Source: Christiangramia bathymodioli (GTDB taxonomy: Bacteria > Bacteroidota > Bacteroidia > Flavobacteriales > Flavobacteriaceae). From it: 64,000 bases of DNA. The stretch covers positions 124,001-188,000 of the forward strand of contig SRSL01000004.1 of NCBI GenBank assembly GCA_009735695.1. The letters are read 5' to 3'. The translations under genes and the position numbers were made by a program. Every line of letters starts with the position of its first letter. Within the stretch, counting starts at the first letter, position 1. This document shows, piece by piece, positions 15,817 to 25,935 of the stretch. The notes beneath the pieces were generated by a model. The model saw only the letters and a program-made list of their open reading frames with translations, did no database searches and had not been told where the DNA came from.

Positions 15817-16290
15817 GTGATAAATCTAATTGGAACATACGAATGCAAAGTCGATGCAAAGGGCCGTATGATGGTCCCTTCTGCTTTGAAAAAGCAGCTG
15901 GCTCCGGTTATGCAAAGCGGATTTGTCATCAAACGGTCGGTGTTTCAAAACTGTCTTGAACTTTACCCTATGGATCAGTGGAATTTGCTGATGGGGAAAA
16001 TGAACAAATTGAACAGGTTCAAGAAAAGGAATAATGATTTTATCAGAAAATTCACTGCCGGTGTAAAAACCGTAGAGGTTGACACTAATGGCAGGTTGTT
16101 GATCCCCAGAGATCTTGTTGGTTTTGCCGGTATCGAGAAAGAGATCGTTCTTTCCTCGGCTATCAACATTGTTGAGATCTGGGATAAGGAAAAATATGAA
16201 CAAAGCCTTGAAGACTCTCCGGAAGATTTTGCTGAATTGGCCGAAGAGGTGATGGGTGGCGATGATTTCGATTTTGATGGAATATCATAA
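15817..16290 (+). CDS. mraZ: Transcriptional regulator MraZ
   Basis: This 157-residue AbrB-like DNA-binding protein has two SpoVT-AbrB-type repeats: IGTYECKVDAKGRMMVPSALKK (about 4-25) and VKTVEVDTNGRLLIPRDLVGFAGI (about 86-110). It binds repeats in its own promoter as an oligomer and represses the dcw operon in model bacteria. The start is a GTG, giving MINLIGTYECK. It overlaps rsmH by 14 nt. The acidic tail (EEVMGGDDFDFDG) is longer than in E. coli. Confidence 0.95.
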   Translation: MINLIGTYECKVDAKGRMMVPSALKKQLAPVMQSGFVIKRSVFQNCLELYPMDQWNLLMGKMNKLNRFKKRNNDFIRKFTAGVKTVEVDTNGRLLIPRDLVGFAGIEKEIVLSSAINIVEIWDKEKYEQSLEDSPEDFAELAEEVMGGDDFDFDGIS

Positions 16291-17173
16291 CCCCGTATTG
16301 CTGCATGAATCTGTTGATGGACTTGATATCAAGCCAGGCGGGATCTATGTGGATGTCACTTTTGGTGGTGGCGGGCATTCCAGGGAAATTCTGAATAGAC
16401 TGGGAGAGAGCGGGAAATTGTTCGCTTTCGATCAGGATAAAGACGCTCTTGAAAATAAGATAGACGATCCGCGATTTACGCTTATCAATGAGAACTTCAG
16501 GTTTCTGAAGCGCTTTTTGAGATTCTATGGTGTAAAACAGGTGGACGGGATTCTTGGGGATTTTGGTGTTTCCTCGCATCAGTTCAATGAAGCTGAAAGG
16601 GGTTTCTCAACCAGGTTCGATGCGAAACTGGATATGAGGATGAACCAGGGAAGTGCTTTGAGTGCCTACGAGGTGATCAACGAATATGACGAGGAACAGC
16701 TGAAAAAGTTGTTCTATGAATACGCCGATCTTAAGAACGCTCCCAAACTCGCAAGGGTCATAGTTGCTGAAAGAAGAAACGGGCCTATCGAAACAAGCGA
16801 AAAGTTAAACGAGCTTTTAAAGCCTGTGCTTTTTAAAGGAAAGGAAAATAAGATACTGGCTCAGATCTACCAGGCGATTCGTATCGAGGTGAACCAGGAG
16901 ATCGAAGTTCTTAAAGAGTTTCTGTTGCAAACCGAAGAAGTGGTAAAGCCAGGAGGTCGATTGAGCCTTATTTCGTATCACTCGCTGGAAGACAGGTTGG
17001 TGAAACGATATATAAGAAGTGGGCTTTTTGAAGGCGAGCCGGAGAAAGATATGTTCGGGAACATCTCGGTTCCTTTTAAGAAGGTAGGCGGATTGATAGT
17101 TCCGTCAAAAGAAGAGATAAAAAGTAACAACCGGGCAAGAAGTGCCAAGTTGAGAATAGCCAGGAAGTTGTAG
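16277..17173 (+). CDS. rsmH: 16S rRNA (cytosine-1402-N4)-methyltransferase
   Basis: This 298-residue SAM-dependent enzyme methylates C1402 in the decoding centre. The SAM motif is VDVTFGGGGHSREIL. Further conserved blocks are GILGDFGVSSHQ, RGFSTRFDAKLDMRMNQ, IRIEVNQEIEVLKEFL and LSLISYHSLEDRLVKRY. I chose the ATG at 16277 (MEYHNPVLL), the family start. An upstream TTG at 16256 would add seven residues not conserved in the family. Confidence 0.96.
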   Translation: MEYHNPVLLHESVDGLDIKPGGIYVDVTFGGGGHSREILNRLGESGKLFAFDQDKDALENKIDDPRFTLINENFRFLKRFLRFYGVKQVDGILGDFGVSSHQFNEAERGFSTRFDAKLDMRMNQGSALSAYEVINEYDEEQLKKLFYEYADLKNAPKLARVIVAERRNGPIETSEKLNELLKPVLFKGKENKILAQIYQAIRIEVNQEIEVLKEFLLQTEEVVKPGGRLSLISYHSLEDRLVKRYIRSGLFEGEPEKDMFGNISVPFKKVGGLIVPSKEEIKSNNRARSAKLRIARKL

Positions 17174-17177
17174 AATA

Positions 17178-17495
17178 ATGAAGAAGGGTTTTTATAACAT
17201 ACTGAAAGCGAATTTTCTTATAAGCGAAGATGCTTATAAGAACTGGCGTTTTATAGTGTTCTGCACGGCGCTGGCCATCATTATGATCGCCAGTTCTCAT
17301 AGTGCAGAGAAAAAAGTGCATCAAATTGCAAAACTGAACGATGAGGTGAGGGAATTGAGGAGTGAATTTGTAGAGCGGCGTTCAGACCTGATGAAGATTA
17401 AAATGGAATCTACCATTACTGAAAAGATGGTAGGCAAGGGCATAGGGCCTTCAGATACCCCGCCCAATAAGATAAGAGTGATAATTAAAGACTAA
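17178..17495 (+). CDS. ftsL: Cell division protein FtsL-like
   Basis: This 105-residue bitopic protein has a cytoplasmic N-terminus of about 24 residues and one membrane segment at about 25-43 (WRFIVFCTALAIIMIASS). A short heptad-like coiled coil follows (VHQIAKLNDEVRELRSEFVERRSDLMK). Size, topology and position between rsmH and ftsI identify it, although FtsL sequences are poorly conserved. It should pair with the DivIC/FtsB-type partner and activate FtsWI. Confidence 0.85.
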   Translation: MKKGFYNILKANFLISEDAYKNWRFIVFCTALAIIMIASSHSAEKKVHQIAKLNDEVRELRSEFVERRSDLMKIKMESTITEKMVGKGIGPSDTPPNKIRVIIKD

Positions 17496-17501
17496 CCTTC
17501 G

Positions 17502-19493
17502 ATGGCAACAACCGAAAAAAGCATCCTGAATCGTATGTATTTGGTGGCTGCCTGTCTGTTTTTATTTGCGGCAGCGGTGGGTTTCAAGTTGGTCAATATT
17601 CAGTTTGTTCAGGGTGATTATTATAAGGAGTTGGCTGAAGAGCGAACCCTTCGGAATTTCAAGATTCCTGCGAATAGAGGAAATCTTTATGACGCGAACG
17701 GAAATCTCCTGGCTACTTCGGTTCCGAAGTATGATATTCGCTTTGACGCGGTGACCGTTTCCGATAAGAACTTTGAAGAAAATATTGCGCCGCTTTCCGA
17801 CAAGCTGGCGAAAATGCTGGGCAATTCCCCTTCCTATTATATTCAGAAATTAAGAACTGCAAGGGCTAATCGCCAGCGATATGTGTTGATCGCAAAAAAT
17901 CTGGGTTATTCAGATTATATGAAGATCAGGCAATTCCCCATGTTCAATCTGGGGCCTTATAAAGGTGGTATGATCACCGAGCAGAGCACGGTACGTGAGC
18001 ACCCGCTTGGGAAAATGGGAGAGCGTACGGTTGGTTATGAGAGAAGAGATGAAAATGGCTATTTCACAAGGGTTGGACTGGAAGGTGCTTTCAGCAATTA
18101 TCTGCGAGGTGCTGATGGAAGAAGGTTAAAACAAAAGATCGCGAAAGGCCAGTGGAAGCCAATCAGTGATAATAACGAATTAGAGCCAAAGGATGGTTTT
18201 GATGTGGTTTCAACCATAGATGTGAACATCCAGGATATCGCTCACCATTCCCTTTTGAGGCAACTTGAATATTTCGAAGCCGATCATGGAACCGTGGTGG
18301 TGATGGAGACCAAAACCGGAGAGATCAAGGCGATGTCTAATTTAGGCCGCACTCCGGAAGGTACCTATTACGAAAAAAGGAATTACGCGGTTTATGAATC
18401 TCATGAACCGGGTTCAACCTTCAAATTGATGGCAATGGTGGCCGGGTTAGAAGACAAGGTGATCGATACCAGCCAGATCGTAGACACCGAAAAAGGCGTG
18501 GTAAGATATTATGGAAGACCGGTGAGGGATTCTCATCATGGTGGCTACGGAAAGATCTCTGCGGCCAAAGCTTTTGAGGTTTCCTCTAACACCGCATTTA
18601 CTAAAATGATCACCGAAGGATATAAGAACGATCCTTCAAAATTTGTAGACAGGCTATACTCAATGGAACTTAACCATAAGATTGGTCTTGAAATTAAAGG
18701 TGAGGGATCCCCCCGAATCCCTCACCCTCAAGACAAAAACTGGAATGGTTTAAGTCTGCCCTGGATGGCCTTTGGATACGGCGTTTCGCTAACACCATTA
18801 CAAACCTTAACCTTTTATAACGCGATCGCGAATGATGGTGAAATGATCAAACCCCGATTCATTAAAGAAGTGAAAGATCGTGATAAACCGGTGGTGGTAA
18901 AAGAGAAAGAAGTGATCAATCCGTCTATCTGTTCTCCGGAAACCGCCAGGAAAGTTAGGGAAATGATGAAGAATACAGTGATTCGTGGTACCGCCTCGAA
19001 TATTTATACCGATAATTTTTCCATGGCCGGGAAAACCGGAACCTGCCAGACGGAATACTGGATAGAACCTGGCCGATATATCGCATCTTTTGCGGGTTAT
19101 TTCCCAGCTGAAAATCCGAAATATTCCTGTATAGTGGTGATTCATAAACCGAACAGGAGAAAAGGATATTATGGGAATATTGTAGCTGCACCGGTGTTTA
19201 AGGATATCGCGCAAAAGATCTATACCGATACCCCGGTGATGGACGAACTGGAAGGTTTGGAGGTGCAGGATAAAAGAGTTGAAAACGATTTTGAAAAATA
19301 TTACGCCAGCATTCAAAATGAAAAATTGCTGATGCCAGATGTGACCGGAATGCCGGCCATGGATGCGGTTTCTCTACTCGAAAATTTGGGCCTGGAAGTG
19401 AAGTTCAATGGCAAAGGCGTAGTGAAAAGACAGTCGGTTTCTGCAGGACAGCAAATAAAGAATAAGCAAACAGTAAAACTGGAGTTGAGTTAA
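17502..19493 (+). CDS. ftsI: Peptidoglycan transpeptidase FtsI / PBP3 with PASTA domain
   Basis: This 663-residue class B penicillin-binding protein has an N-terminal membrane anchor (about 12-30), a PBP dimerisation domain (about 50-215) and a transpeptidase domain. The active-site motifs are S305-T-F-K308, S361-S-N363 and K511-T-G513. One PASTA repeat is at about 604-663 (MPDVTGMPAMDAVSLLENLGLEV...). E. coli FtsI lacks PASTA; its presence is usual in Bacteroidota and Gram-positive relatives. It crosslinks septal peptidoglycan in complex with FtsW. It overlaps murE by 1 nt. Confidence 0.95.
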   Translation: MATTEKSILNRMYLVAACLFLFAAAVGFKLVNIQFVQGDYYKELAEERTLRNFKIPANRGNLYDANGNLLATSVPKYDIRFDAVTVSDKNFEENIAPLSDKLAKMLGNSPSYYIQKLRTARANRQRYVLIAKNLGYSDYMKIRQFPMFNLGPYKGGMITEQSTVREHPLGKMGERTVGYERRDENGYFTRVGLEGAFSNYLRGADGRRLKQKIAKGQWKPISDNNELEPKDGFDVVSTIDVNIQDIAHHSLLRQLEYFEADHGTVVVMETKTGEIKAMSNLGRTPEGTYYEKRNYAVYESHEPGSTFKLMAMVAGLEDKVIDTSQIVDTEKGVVRYYGRPVRDSHHGGYGKISAAKAFEVSSNTAFTKMITEGYKNDPSKFVDRLYSMELNHKIGLEIKGEGSPRIPHPQDKNWNGLSLPWMAFGYGVSLTPLQTLTFYNAIANDGEMIKPRFIKEVKDRDKPVVVKEKEVINPSICSPETARKVREMMKNTVIRGTASNIYTDNFSMAGKTGTCQTEYWIEPGRYIASFAGYFPAENPKYSCIVVIHKPNRRKGYYGNIVAAPVFKDIAQKIYTDTPVMDELEGLEVQDKRVENDFEKYYASIQNEKLLMPDVTGMPAMDAVSLLENLGLEVKFNGKGVVKRQSVSAGQQIKNKQTVKLELS

Positions 19494-20959
19494 TGAGTGT
19501 TTTAAAAGACATACTGTACAGGGTAAATATGAAAGCGGTGAACGGAGATACCGGTGTAACCGTGAATGAAATTCATTTTGATTCCAGGAAGGTAAAGCTG
19601 AATGATGTCTTTGTTGCTATTCGCGGAACCATCTCAGATGGTCATGATTTTATCAAAAATGCCGAAAACCAGGGGGCACTCGCCATAGTTTGTGAGGAAA
19701 TGCCGGAAGAAAAGGTTAACGGGGTTACTTATATTGAAGTAGAAGATAGTAAGAAGGCGCTTGCATACATCGCTGCCAATTATTACGACAATCCTTCAGA
19801 AAAATTGAAACTGGTGGGTGTTACCGGAACCAATGGAAAAACCACCATCGCTACCCTTCTTTATGACCTGTTTACCAAAGCTGGTTTCAAATGCGGCCTC
19901 TTATCCACGGTAAAAGTGATGGTAGGCGATTATGAGCACACTGCAATAAGAACGACTCCAGATTCCATTACCATTAATTCCTATCTGAAGGATATGAATG
20001 ACGCTGGAGTTGAATTCTGTTTTATGGAGGTTAGCTCTCACGGGATCGATCAGCACCGAACTACAGGGTTAAAATTCAGAGGTGGGATATTTACCAATCT
20101 CTCACATGACCACCTTGATTATCACAAGGATTTTGCGGAATACAGGGACGTTAAAAAGCGTTTTTTCGATGAGCTGCCATCTTCGGCTTTTGCATTGACC
20201 AATGCCGATGATAAAAATGGGCCGGTGATGCTTCAGAATACGAAAGCTAAAAAATATACCTACGCCCTGAAATCCTACGCCGATTATAAGGCGCAGATCC
20301 TGGAAAATAATTTTACCGGCCTGCTTCTGAAGATCGATGATCAGGAGCTGTGGACGAAATTGATAGGAAATTTTAATGCCTATAATATTCTGGCCATTTA
20401 TGCCGCAGCTGATCTTTTGGGCCTGGAAACTATAGAAATCCTTCGGATCATCAGCGAACTGAATTCGGTTAGCGGAAGGTTTCAGTATGTGATTTCAGAA
20501 AAAGAAAAGATCACTGCGATCGTGGATTACGCTCATACGCCCGATGCCTTGAAGAATGTGCTCGAAACCATTAACAGCATCAGGACCAAAAATCAAGAAC
20601 TGATCACGGTTGTGGGCTGTGGAGGTGATCGCGATAGGACGAAACGTCCAAAAATGGGGCATATCGCTTCAGCTTTAAGCAGCAAGGTGATCTTCACCAG
20701 CGATAATCCCAGAACCGAGGATCCGGATAAGATCATCGAAGAAGTGGAAGCAGGGGTGGAACCTCAGAACTTTAAAAAGACAACAAGTGTTACCAACCGC
20801 AAGCAGGCTATCAAAGCTGCCTGCCAGATGGCCGGGAAAAATGATATCATCCTGATCGCCGGAAAAGGTCATGAAACCTACCAGGAGATCAACGGTGAAA
20901 AATTTGATTTTGATGACCTCAAGATCGTGAACGAATTTCTAAAACAACTCGATAAATAA
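19493..20959 (+). CDS. murE: UDP-MurNAc-tripeptide synthetase (meso-DAP adding)
   Basis: This 488-residue Mur ligase adds the third amino acid to UDP-MurNAc-L-Ala-D-Glu. The ATP motif is [13 protein letters not shown] at about 108-120. The substrate motif reads D-N-P-R ([11 protein letters not shown]), which in MurE marks meso-diaminopimelate ligases rather than lysine ligases. Other family blocks are SSHGIDQHR and the central [12 protein letters not shown]. It overlaps ftsI and mraY by single bases. Confidence 0.96.
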   Translation: MSVLKDILYRVNMKAVNGDTGVTVNEIHFDSRKVKLNDVFVAIRGTISDGHDFIKNAENQGALAIVCEEMPEEKVNGVTYIEVEDSKKALAYIAANYYDNPSEKLKLVGVTGTNGKTTIATLLYDLFTKAGFKCGLLSTVKVMVGDYEHTAIRTTPDSITINSYLKDMNDAGVEFCFMEVSSHGIDQHRTTGLKFRGGIFTNLSHDHLDYHKDFAEYRDVKKRFFDELPSSAFALTNADDKNGPVMLQNTKAKKYTYALKSYADYKAQILENNFTGLLLKIDDQELWTKLIGNFNAYNILAIYAAADLLGLETIEILRIISELNSVSGRFQYVISEKEKITAIVDYAHTPDALKNVLETINSIRTKNQELITVVGCGGDRDRTKRPKMGHIASALSSKVIFTSDNPRTEDPDKIIEEVEAGVEPQNFKKTTSVTNRKQAIKAACQMAGKNDIILIAGKGHETYQEINGEKFDFDDLKIVNEFLKQLDK

Positions 20960-22191
20960 TGCTGTATTATTTATTCAAATATCTGGAAGAAGAGTACCAG
21001 TTGCCAGGTGCGCAGTTGTTCGAGTTCCTATCGTTCCGGTCGGCCATGGCCATAATTCTTTCTTTGGCTATCTCTACGATCTACGGAAAAAGGATCATCA
21101 ATTATTTAAGAAGAAAACAAATTGGCGAAAGCGTTCGCGACCTCGGACTAAAAGGTCAGACAGAAAAAGCGGGTACCCCAACAATGGGTGGAGTGATCAT
21201 CATCATTTCCACCCTGATCCCGGTTTTGCTTTTCGCTAAACTGGAAAATATCTATGTAATTCTTTTGATCGTGACCACCCTTTGGATGGGAGCGATCGGT
21301 TTCCTGGATGACTATATCAAAACCTTTAAAAAAGATAAGGAAGGTTTAAAAGGAATTTTTAAGGTGATTGGCCAGATTGGCCTGGGATTGATCGTTGGAG
21401 GAACGATGTACTTTCATCCGCAGATCACCACAAAGGAAGTGATCACCGAAACTACTCCGACTGAAAAGGTGATCGCCAGGGCAGAAGTGGTTGATATGGG
21501 TCCGGAAGTCAAGGATACCAGCACCACCATTCCTTTTGTAAAGAACAACGAATTCGATTATTCGAGCCTGATCACCTGGATCAATCCGTCTTTAGTGAAC
21601 TATGCCTGGATCATTTTTATTCCAATCGTGATATTCATAGTAACTGCGGTTTCCAATGGAGCGAATCTTACCGATGGGATCGATGGTCTCGCGGCGGGTT
21701 CTTCAGCAATTATTGTATTAACCCTGGGTATTTTCGCCTGGGTTTCGGGTAACATTATCTTTTCAGATTACCTGAATATCATGTATATCCCTCGTTCCGG
21801 GGAAATGACCATTTTCATTACCGCCTTCGCTGGTGCGCTGGTTGGTTTTCTATGGTATAATACTTTTCCCGCCCAGGTTTTTATGGGAGACACCGGGAGC
21901 TTGACCATTGGAGGGATCATAGCTGTATTAGCGATAGCGACTCGTAAAGAATTACTGATCCCGCTTTTATGCGGAATTTTTCTGATAGAAAATCTTTCAG
22001 TGGTCATTCAGGTAAGTTGGTTCAAGTATACCAAAAGGAAATACGGTGAGGGAAGAAGGATCTTCCTGATGTCGCCATTGCATCATCACTATCAGAAGAA
22101 AGGCAAGCATGAAAGTAAGATCGTGGTGAGATTCTGGATCATTGGGATCATGCTGGCCATTTTGACGATCGTGACCTTAAAAGTGAGATAA
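20959..22191 (+). CDS. mraY: Phospho-MurNAc-pentapeptide transferase MraY
   Basis: This polytopic enzyme forms lipid I on undecaprenyl phosphate. The active-site region includes L-D-D-Y (117-118 acids), [12 protein letters not shown] around D240, and the C-terminal [22 protein letters not shown]. At 410 residues it is about 50 longer than E. coli MraY. The excess is a hydrophilic stretch at about 152-205 (Thr/Glu/Val-rich) between two membrane segments. It is placed between murE and murD with 1-nt overlaps. Confidence 0.95.
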   Translation: MLYYLFKYLEEEYQLPGAQLFEFLSFRSAMAIILSLAISTIYGKRIINYLRRKQIGESVRDLGLKGQTEKAGTPTMGGVIIIISTLIPVLLFAKLENIYVILLIVTTLWMGAIGFLDDYIKTFKKDKEGLKGIFKVIGQIGLGLIVGGTMYFHPQITTKEVITETTPTEKVIARAEVVDMGPEVKDTSTTIPFVKNNEFDYSSLITWINPSLVNYAWIIFIPIVIFIVTAVSNGANLTDGIDGLAAGSSAIIVLTLGIFAWVSGNIIFSDYLNIMYIPRSGEMTIFITAFAGALVGFLWYNTFPAQVFMGDTGSLTIGGIIAVLAIATRKELLIPLLCGIFLIENLSVVIQVSWFKYTKRKYGEGRRIFLMSPLHHHYQKKGKHESKIVVRFWIIGIMLAILTIVTLKVR

Positions 22192-23528
22192 TGGCTAAAA
22201 AGATCGCGATACTGGGTGGTGGAGAAAGCGGTGTGGGAACTGCGTTGCTTGCGAAAAAAGAGGGGTACGGAATCTTTCTTTCAGATAAAGGAAAGATCAA
22301 GCAAAAATATAAGGACGTTCTTGAACATAATGAGATCGAATGGGAAGAAGAGCAGCATACCCAATCAAAAATCCTTGATGCGGATGTGGTCATGAAAAGC
22401 CCCGGAATTCCAGATTCAGCCGCCCTGGTGGTCGAACTGAAAGAGAAAGGAATTCAGGTGATTTCTGAGATCGAATTCGCCAGCTGGTTTACTGAAACTC
22501 CTGTGATAGGTATTACTGGAAGCAACGGAAAGACCACGGTCACCAGCCTCGTTCAGCATGTTCTAAAGCAGGGCGGGATCGATTCAGGAATGGGAGGAAA
22601 CATCGGGAATTCCTTTGCGAAGATGGTGGCTGAAGAAAACCATGACTGGTTCGTACTGGAAATTAGCAGTTTTCAGCTGGATGGGATCGAGAAGTTCAGG
22701 CCGCATATCGCGATCCTGACAAATATCACCCCAGACCATTTAGATCGATATGATTACAAATTTGAAAACTATATAGAATCAAAATTCCGAATAACACGGA
22801 ATCAAACCGAAGAAGATTATTTCATCTACGATGCAGATGATAAAAATATAACCAACTGGCTGGAGAGGCATCCCGTAAGATCTCAAAAGCTCCCGTTTTC
22901 GATGGAAAGAAAGATCGAGAACGGTGCCTACTTAGAAAATGAAAACATTGTTGTAAAAATTAATAATACCAAATCTACTATGCCAACATCAGATCTTGCC
23001 CTTCAAGGCAAACATAATACTAAAAACGCCATGGCCGCCAGTATGGTGGCTCAGCTCCTTCGAATCAGAAAACAGACCATTCGTGAAAGTATGGCCAATT
23101 TCCAGGGAGTAGAACACCGCCTTGAAAAAGTACTGAAGATCAATAATGTGCTTTATATCAACGATTCTAAAGCAACCAATGTGAACGCGACTTACTATGC
23201 CCTGGAAAGCATGGAGTCTGAAACCGTATGGATCCTTGGAGGTGTTGATAAAGGCAATGTGTATGATGACCTGTTGCCTTTGGTTAATGAAAAGGTGAAG
23301 GCCATCATCTGCCTTGGAGTAGATAATGAGAAGATTAAGGCCTCTTTCGGGAATATCGTGGAAACCCTGGTGGAAACTACCTCGATGAACGAAGCGGTTC
23401 AAATGGCTTACAGGTTGGCCGATAAAGGTGATAATGTGTTGTTATCTCCAGCCTGCGCGAGTTTCGATCTTTTTGAGAATTATGAGGACCGCGGAAGACA
23501 GTTTAAAGAAGCGGTAAGAAATTTATAA
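22191..23528 (+). CDS. murD: UDP-MurNAc-L-Ala:D-Glu ligase
   Basis: This 445-residue Mur ligase adds D-glutamate. The N-terminal Rossmann-type motif is ILGGGESGVGTALLAKK. The ATP loop is GITGSNGKTTVT at about 106-117. Further blocks are LEISSFQL, NITPDHLDRY, VEHRLE and YINDSKATN with the C-terminal LLSPACASFDLF. It is followed by the only sizeable gap in the operon. Confidence 0.96.
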   Translation: MAKKIAILGGGESGVGTALLAKKEGYGIFLSDKGKIKQKYKDVLEHNEIEWEEEQHTQSKILDADVVMKSPGIPDSAALVVELKEKGIQVISEIEFASWFTETPVIGITGSNGKTTVTSLVQHVLKQGGIDSGMGGNIGNSFAKMVAEENHDWFVLEISSFQLDGIEKFRPHIAILTNITPDHLDRYDYKFENYIESKFRITRNQTEEDYFIYDADDKNITNWLERHPVRSQKLPFSMERKIENGAYLENENIVVKINNTKSTMPTSDLALQGKHNTKNAMAASMVAQLLRIRKQTIRESMANFQGVEHRLEKVLKINNVLYINDSKATNVNATYYALESMESETVWILGGVDKGNVYDDLLPLVNEKVKAIICLGVDNEKIKASFGNIVETLVETTSMNEAVQMAYRLADKGDNVLLSPACASFDLFENYEDRGRQFKEAVRNL

Positions 23529-23535
23529 AGAGACT

Positions 23536-23568
23536 AGACCTCATAGGTTTTAAAAACCTGTGAGGTCT
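23536..23568. repeat. Palindromic repeat within the dcw operon
   Basis: AGACCTCATAGGTTTT pairs with AAAACCTGTGAGGTCT with a single T-G wobble, a stem of about 16 bp on a very short loop. I recognise this GACCTCACAGG-type palindrome as a common dispersed intergenic element of Bacteroidota. It sits in the 98-bp murD-ftsW gap. A smaller hairpin, TCCCGAAGTAACGGGA at about 23585-23600, follows. Confidence 0.65.
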
Positions 23569-23626
23569 GCAAAAAAATAGATCCTCCCGAAGTAACGGGA
23601 CAGCTTGACGAAAACGGAAATAGTAA

Positions 23627-24835
23627 ATGAGCAATCTTTTTGCAAATCTAAAAGGAGACAAGGTGATCTGGGCGGTAGCCGGACTGTTGGCGATTTTTTC
23701 ATTTTTGCCGGTCTACAGTGCCAGTAGTAACCTTGCTTATTTGCACGGTGATGGGAGCACGACCGGGTATCTTGTCATGCACTTTTTTCACCTGCTGTTG
23801 GGCTTCTGTGTCCTTTTTGCTGTGCATAAGATTCCGTATCATTACTTCAGGGGGATCTCGATATTATTGCTTCCGGTGGTGATCGTTTTGCTCATATTTA
23901 CGATCGCCCAGGGAACTACCATAGAAGGTGCCTATGCCAGTCGCTGGATACAGATCCCGGTGCTGAACGTTTCTTTTCAATCTTCTACACTGGCGGCAGT
24001 GGTGCTTATGGTGTACGTTGCCAGGTACTTGTCTAAAATCACCGAAAAAACGGTCACTTTTAAGGAAACAATTCTTCCGCTTTGGTTGCCTGTTTTTGCT
24101 GTTTTAGTGCTAATTTTGCCGGCCAATTTTTCCACTACAGCTATCATTTTCGCTATGACCCTGGTGCTGATGTTCTTAGGTGGATACCCCATAAAATATC
24201 TGGCGGCCATACTTGGAGTTGGGATTGTGATGCTGAGCATTTTTATCCTGACCGCTAAAGCATTTCCAGGCCTTCTTCCTAACAGGGTGGATACCTGGAG
24301 CAGCCGAATAGAAACCTTTTTCGATGACGAGGAAGGCCAGGAGCAATACCAGGTAGAACGAGCAAAAACCGCCATTGCACGTGGCGGAATTGCCGGAATG
24401 GGAATTGGAAAAAGCGTTCAGAGAAATTTTTTACCACAGTCTTCTTCCGACTTTATCTACGCGATAATCGTTGAAGAAATGGGACTGGTTGGCGGCTTCG
24501 GAGTGATGCTGGCCTACCTGATGTTGTTGTTCCGAATAGTGATCGTGGCTACAAAGGCCAATACCGTCTTCGGAAAACTGGTGGTGATGGGAGTCGGTTT
24601 GCCGGTGGTTTTCCAGGCGCTCATCAATATGGGCGTGGCCGTGGAATTATTTCCGGTAACCGGGCAAACCCTGCCGTTGGTTAGTAGTGGTGGAACTTCT
24701 ATCTGGATGACCTGTATTGCACTTGGAATAATCCTGAGCGTAAGTGCAAAGAGAGAAGAGATCAAAGAATCTGAAAATAAAGAACTGGATGCCGATGAGG
24801 AAAATCCTCTAGACATCCTGAGCGAAGCGATATGA
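23627..24835 (+). CDS. ftsW: Lipid II polymerase FtsW (SEDS family)
   Basis: This 402-residue protein has about ten membrane segments. The SEDS signatures are seen in [49 protein letters not shown] and [25 protein letters not shown]. FtsW polymerises septal glycan strands together with FtsI. The C-terminal tail is acidic. Its stop overlaps the murG ATG in an ATGA arrangement. It is the first gene after the palindromic repeat, so its level could depend on what that hairpin does to the transcript. Confidence 0.94.
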   Translation: MSNLFANLKGDKVIWAVAGLLAIFSFLPVYSASSNLAYLHGDGSTTGYLVMHFFHLLLGFCVLFAVHKIPYHYFRGISILLLPVVIVLLIFTIAQGTTIEGAYASRWIQIPVLNVSFQSSTLAAVVLMVYVARYLSKITEKTVTFKETILPLWLPVFAVLVLILPANFSTTAIIFAMTLVLMFLGGYPIKYLAAILGVGIVMLSIFILTAKAFPGLLPNRVDTWSSRIETFFDDEEGQEQYQVERAKTAIARGGIAGMGIGKSVQRNFLPQSSSDFIYAIIVEEMGLVGGFGVMLAYLMLLFRIVIVATKANTVFGKLVVMGVGLPVVFQALINMGVAVELFPVTGQTLPLVSSGGTSIWMTCIALGIILSVSAKREEIKESENKELDADEENPLDILSEAI

Positions 24836-25935
24836 AAAACGGTTTACGCGTCATATTATCTGGTGGTGGAACAGGCGGGCATATTTACCCGGCCATAGCT
24901 ATAGCCGATGAAATAAAAAGAAGGAATCCCGATGCGGAGATCCTTTTTGTTGGTGCTAAAGACCGTATGGAAATGGAGAAAGTGCCGCAAGCCGGCTATG
25001 AGATTGAGGGATTATGGATCAGCGGGATTGACCGTTCTTTCAGCCTGAAAAATTTTGCGTTTCCGTTTAAGTTGATGAGTAGCCTTTCAAAATCAAGGAA
25101 GATCATAAAAAGATTTACGCCAGATGTGGTGATTGGTACCGGAGGCTTTGCGAGTGGCCCGCTTTTAAGAGTGGCTATCTCCAAAGGAATTCCTACCCTT
25201 ATTCAGGAACAGAATTCCATTCCCGGGATCACCAATCGCATCCTGGCAAAATATGCCGATACTATTTGTGCGGCCTATGAGAAAGTGAAAAATGTTTTTC
25301 CTGCTGAAAAAACCATCATTACCGGTAACCCGGTAAGACAGGATCTGTTGAATGTGAATGAGCTAAGAGAAGAGGCTATTCAGCATTTCAATCTTTCAAA
25401 AGACAGGAAAACTGTTCTGGTTCTTGGTGGAAGCCTTGGAGCGAGAAGGATCAATAAACTGGTAGAAACCTATCTGAAAAAGTTTGAGCAGGAGAATGTT
25501 CAGTTGATCTGGCAAATAGGGAAATTATATTACGAGGAGTACAAAAAATATGAGTCCAAAAATGTGAGGACTAAGGAATTCATCAACAGGATGGATCTGG
25601 CCTATGCCGCCGCAGATGTGATCATTTCACGCGCCGGGGCCGGAAGTGTATCCGAGCTTTGCATCGTTGGGAAACCAGTCGTGTTTATACCTTCTCCTAA
25701 TGTTGCTGAAAACCACCAGGCGAAAAATGCCATGGCGGTTACCGAACATGATGCGGGATTGACCATTACTGAAGATGAACTGACTGAAACTTTCGATCCG
25801 TGTTTTTTTAGCTTGCTAGAGGATGAAAAGCGTCTTGCGCGCTTCGCGTCGAATATCAAGAAACTCGCGCTACCTAATGCGACTTCAGATATCGTGGATG
25901 AGGTAGAAAAATTAGTAGAAAAGAGAAGAAAATAG
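24832..25935 (+). CDS. murG: UDP-GlcNAc:lipid I N-acetylglucosaminyltransferase
   Basis: This 367-residue GT28 glycosyltransferase makes lipid II at the inner face of the membrane. The N-terminal glycine-rich loop is [19 protein letters not shown], and a second is [13 protein letters not shown]. The UDP-GlcNAc-binding region is [37 protein letters not shown]. It overlaps ftsW by 4 nt and murC by 1 nt. Confidence 0.96.
   Translation: MKNGLRVILSGGGTGGHIYPAIAIADEIKRRNPDAEILFVGAKDRMEMEKVPQAGYEIEGLWISGIDRSFSLKNFAFPFKLMSSLSKSRKIIKRFTPDVVIGTGGFASGPLLRVAISKGIPTLIQEQNSIPGITNRILAKYADTICAAYEKVKNVFPAEKTIITGNPVRQDLLNVNELREEAIQHFNLSKDRKTVLVLGGSLGARRINKLVETYLKKFEQENVQLIWQIGKLYYEEYKKYESKNVRTKEFINRMDLAYAAADVIISRAGAGSVSELCIVGKPVVFIPSPNVAENHQAKNAMAVTEHDAGLTITEDELTETFDPCFFSLLEDEKRLARFASNIKKLALPNATSDIVDEVEKLVEKRRK

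Noticed and set aside
18807-19316. A 169-codon minus-strand frame inside ftsI
   Set aside because: It is fully antisense to the conserved transpeptidase domain, with no motif of its own.
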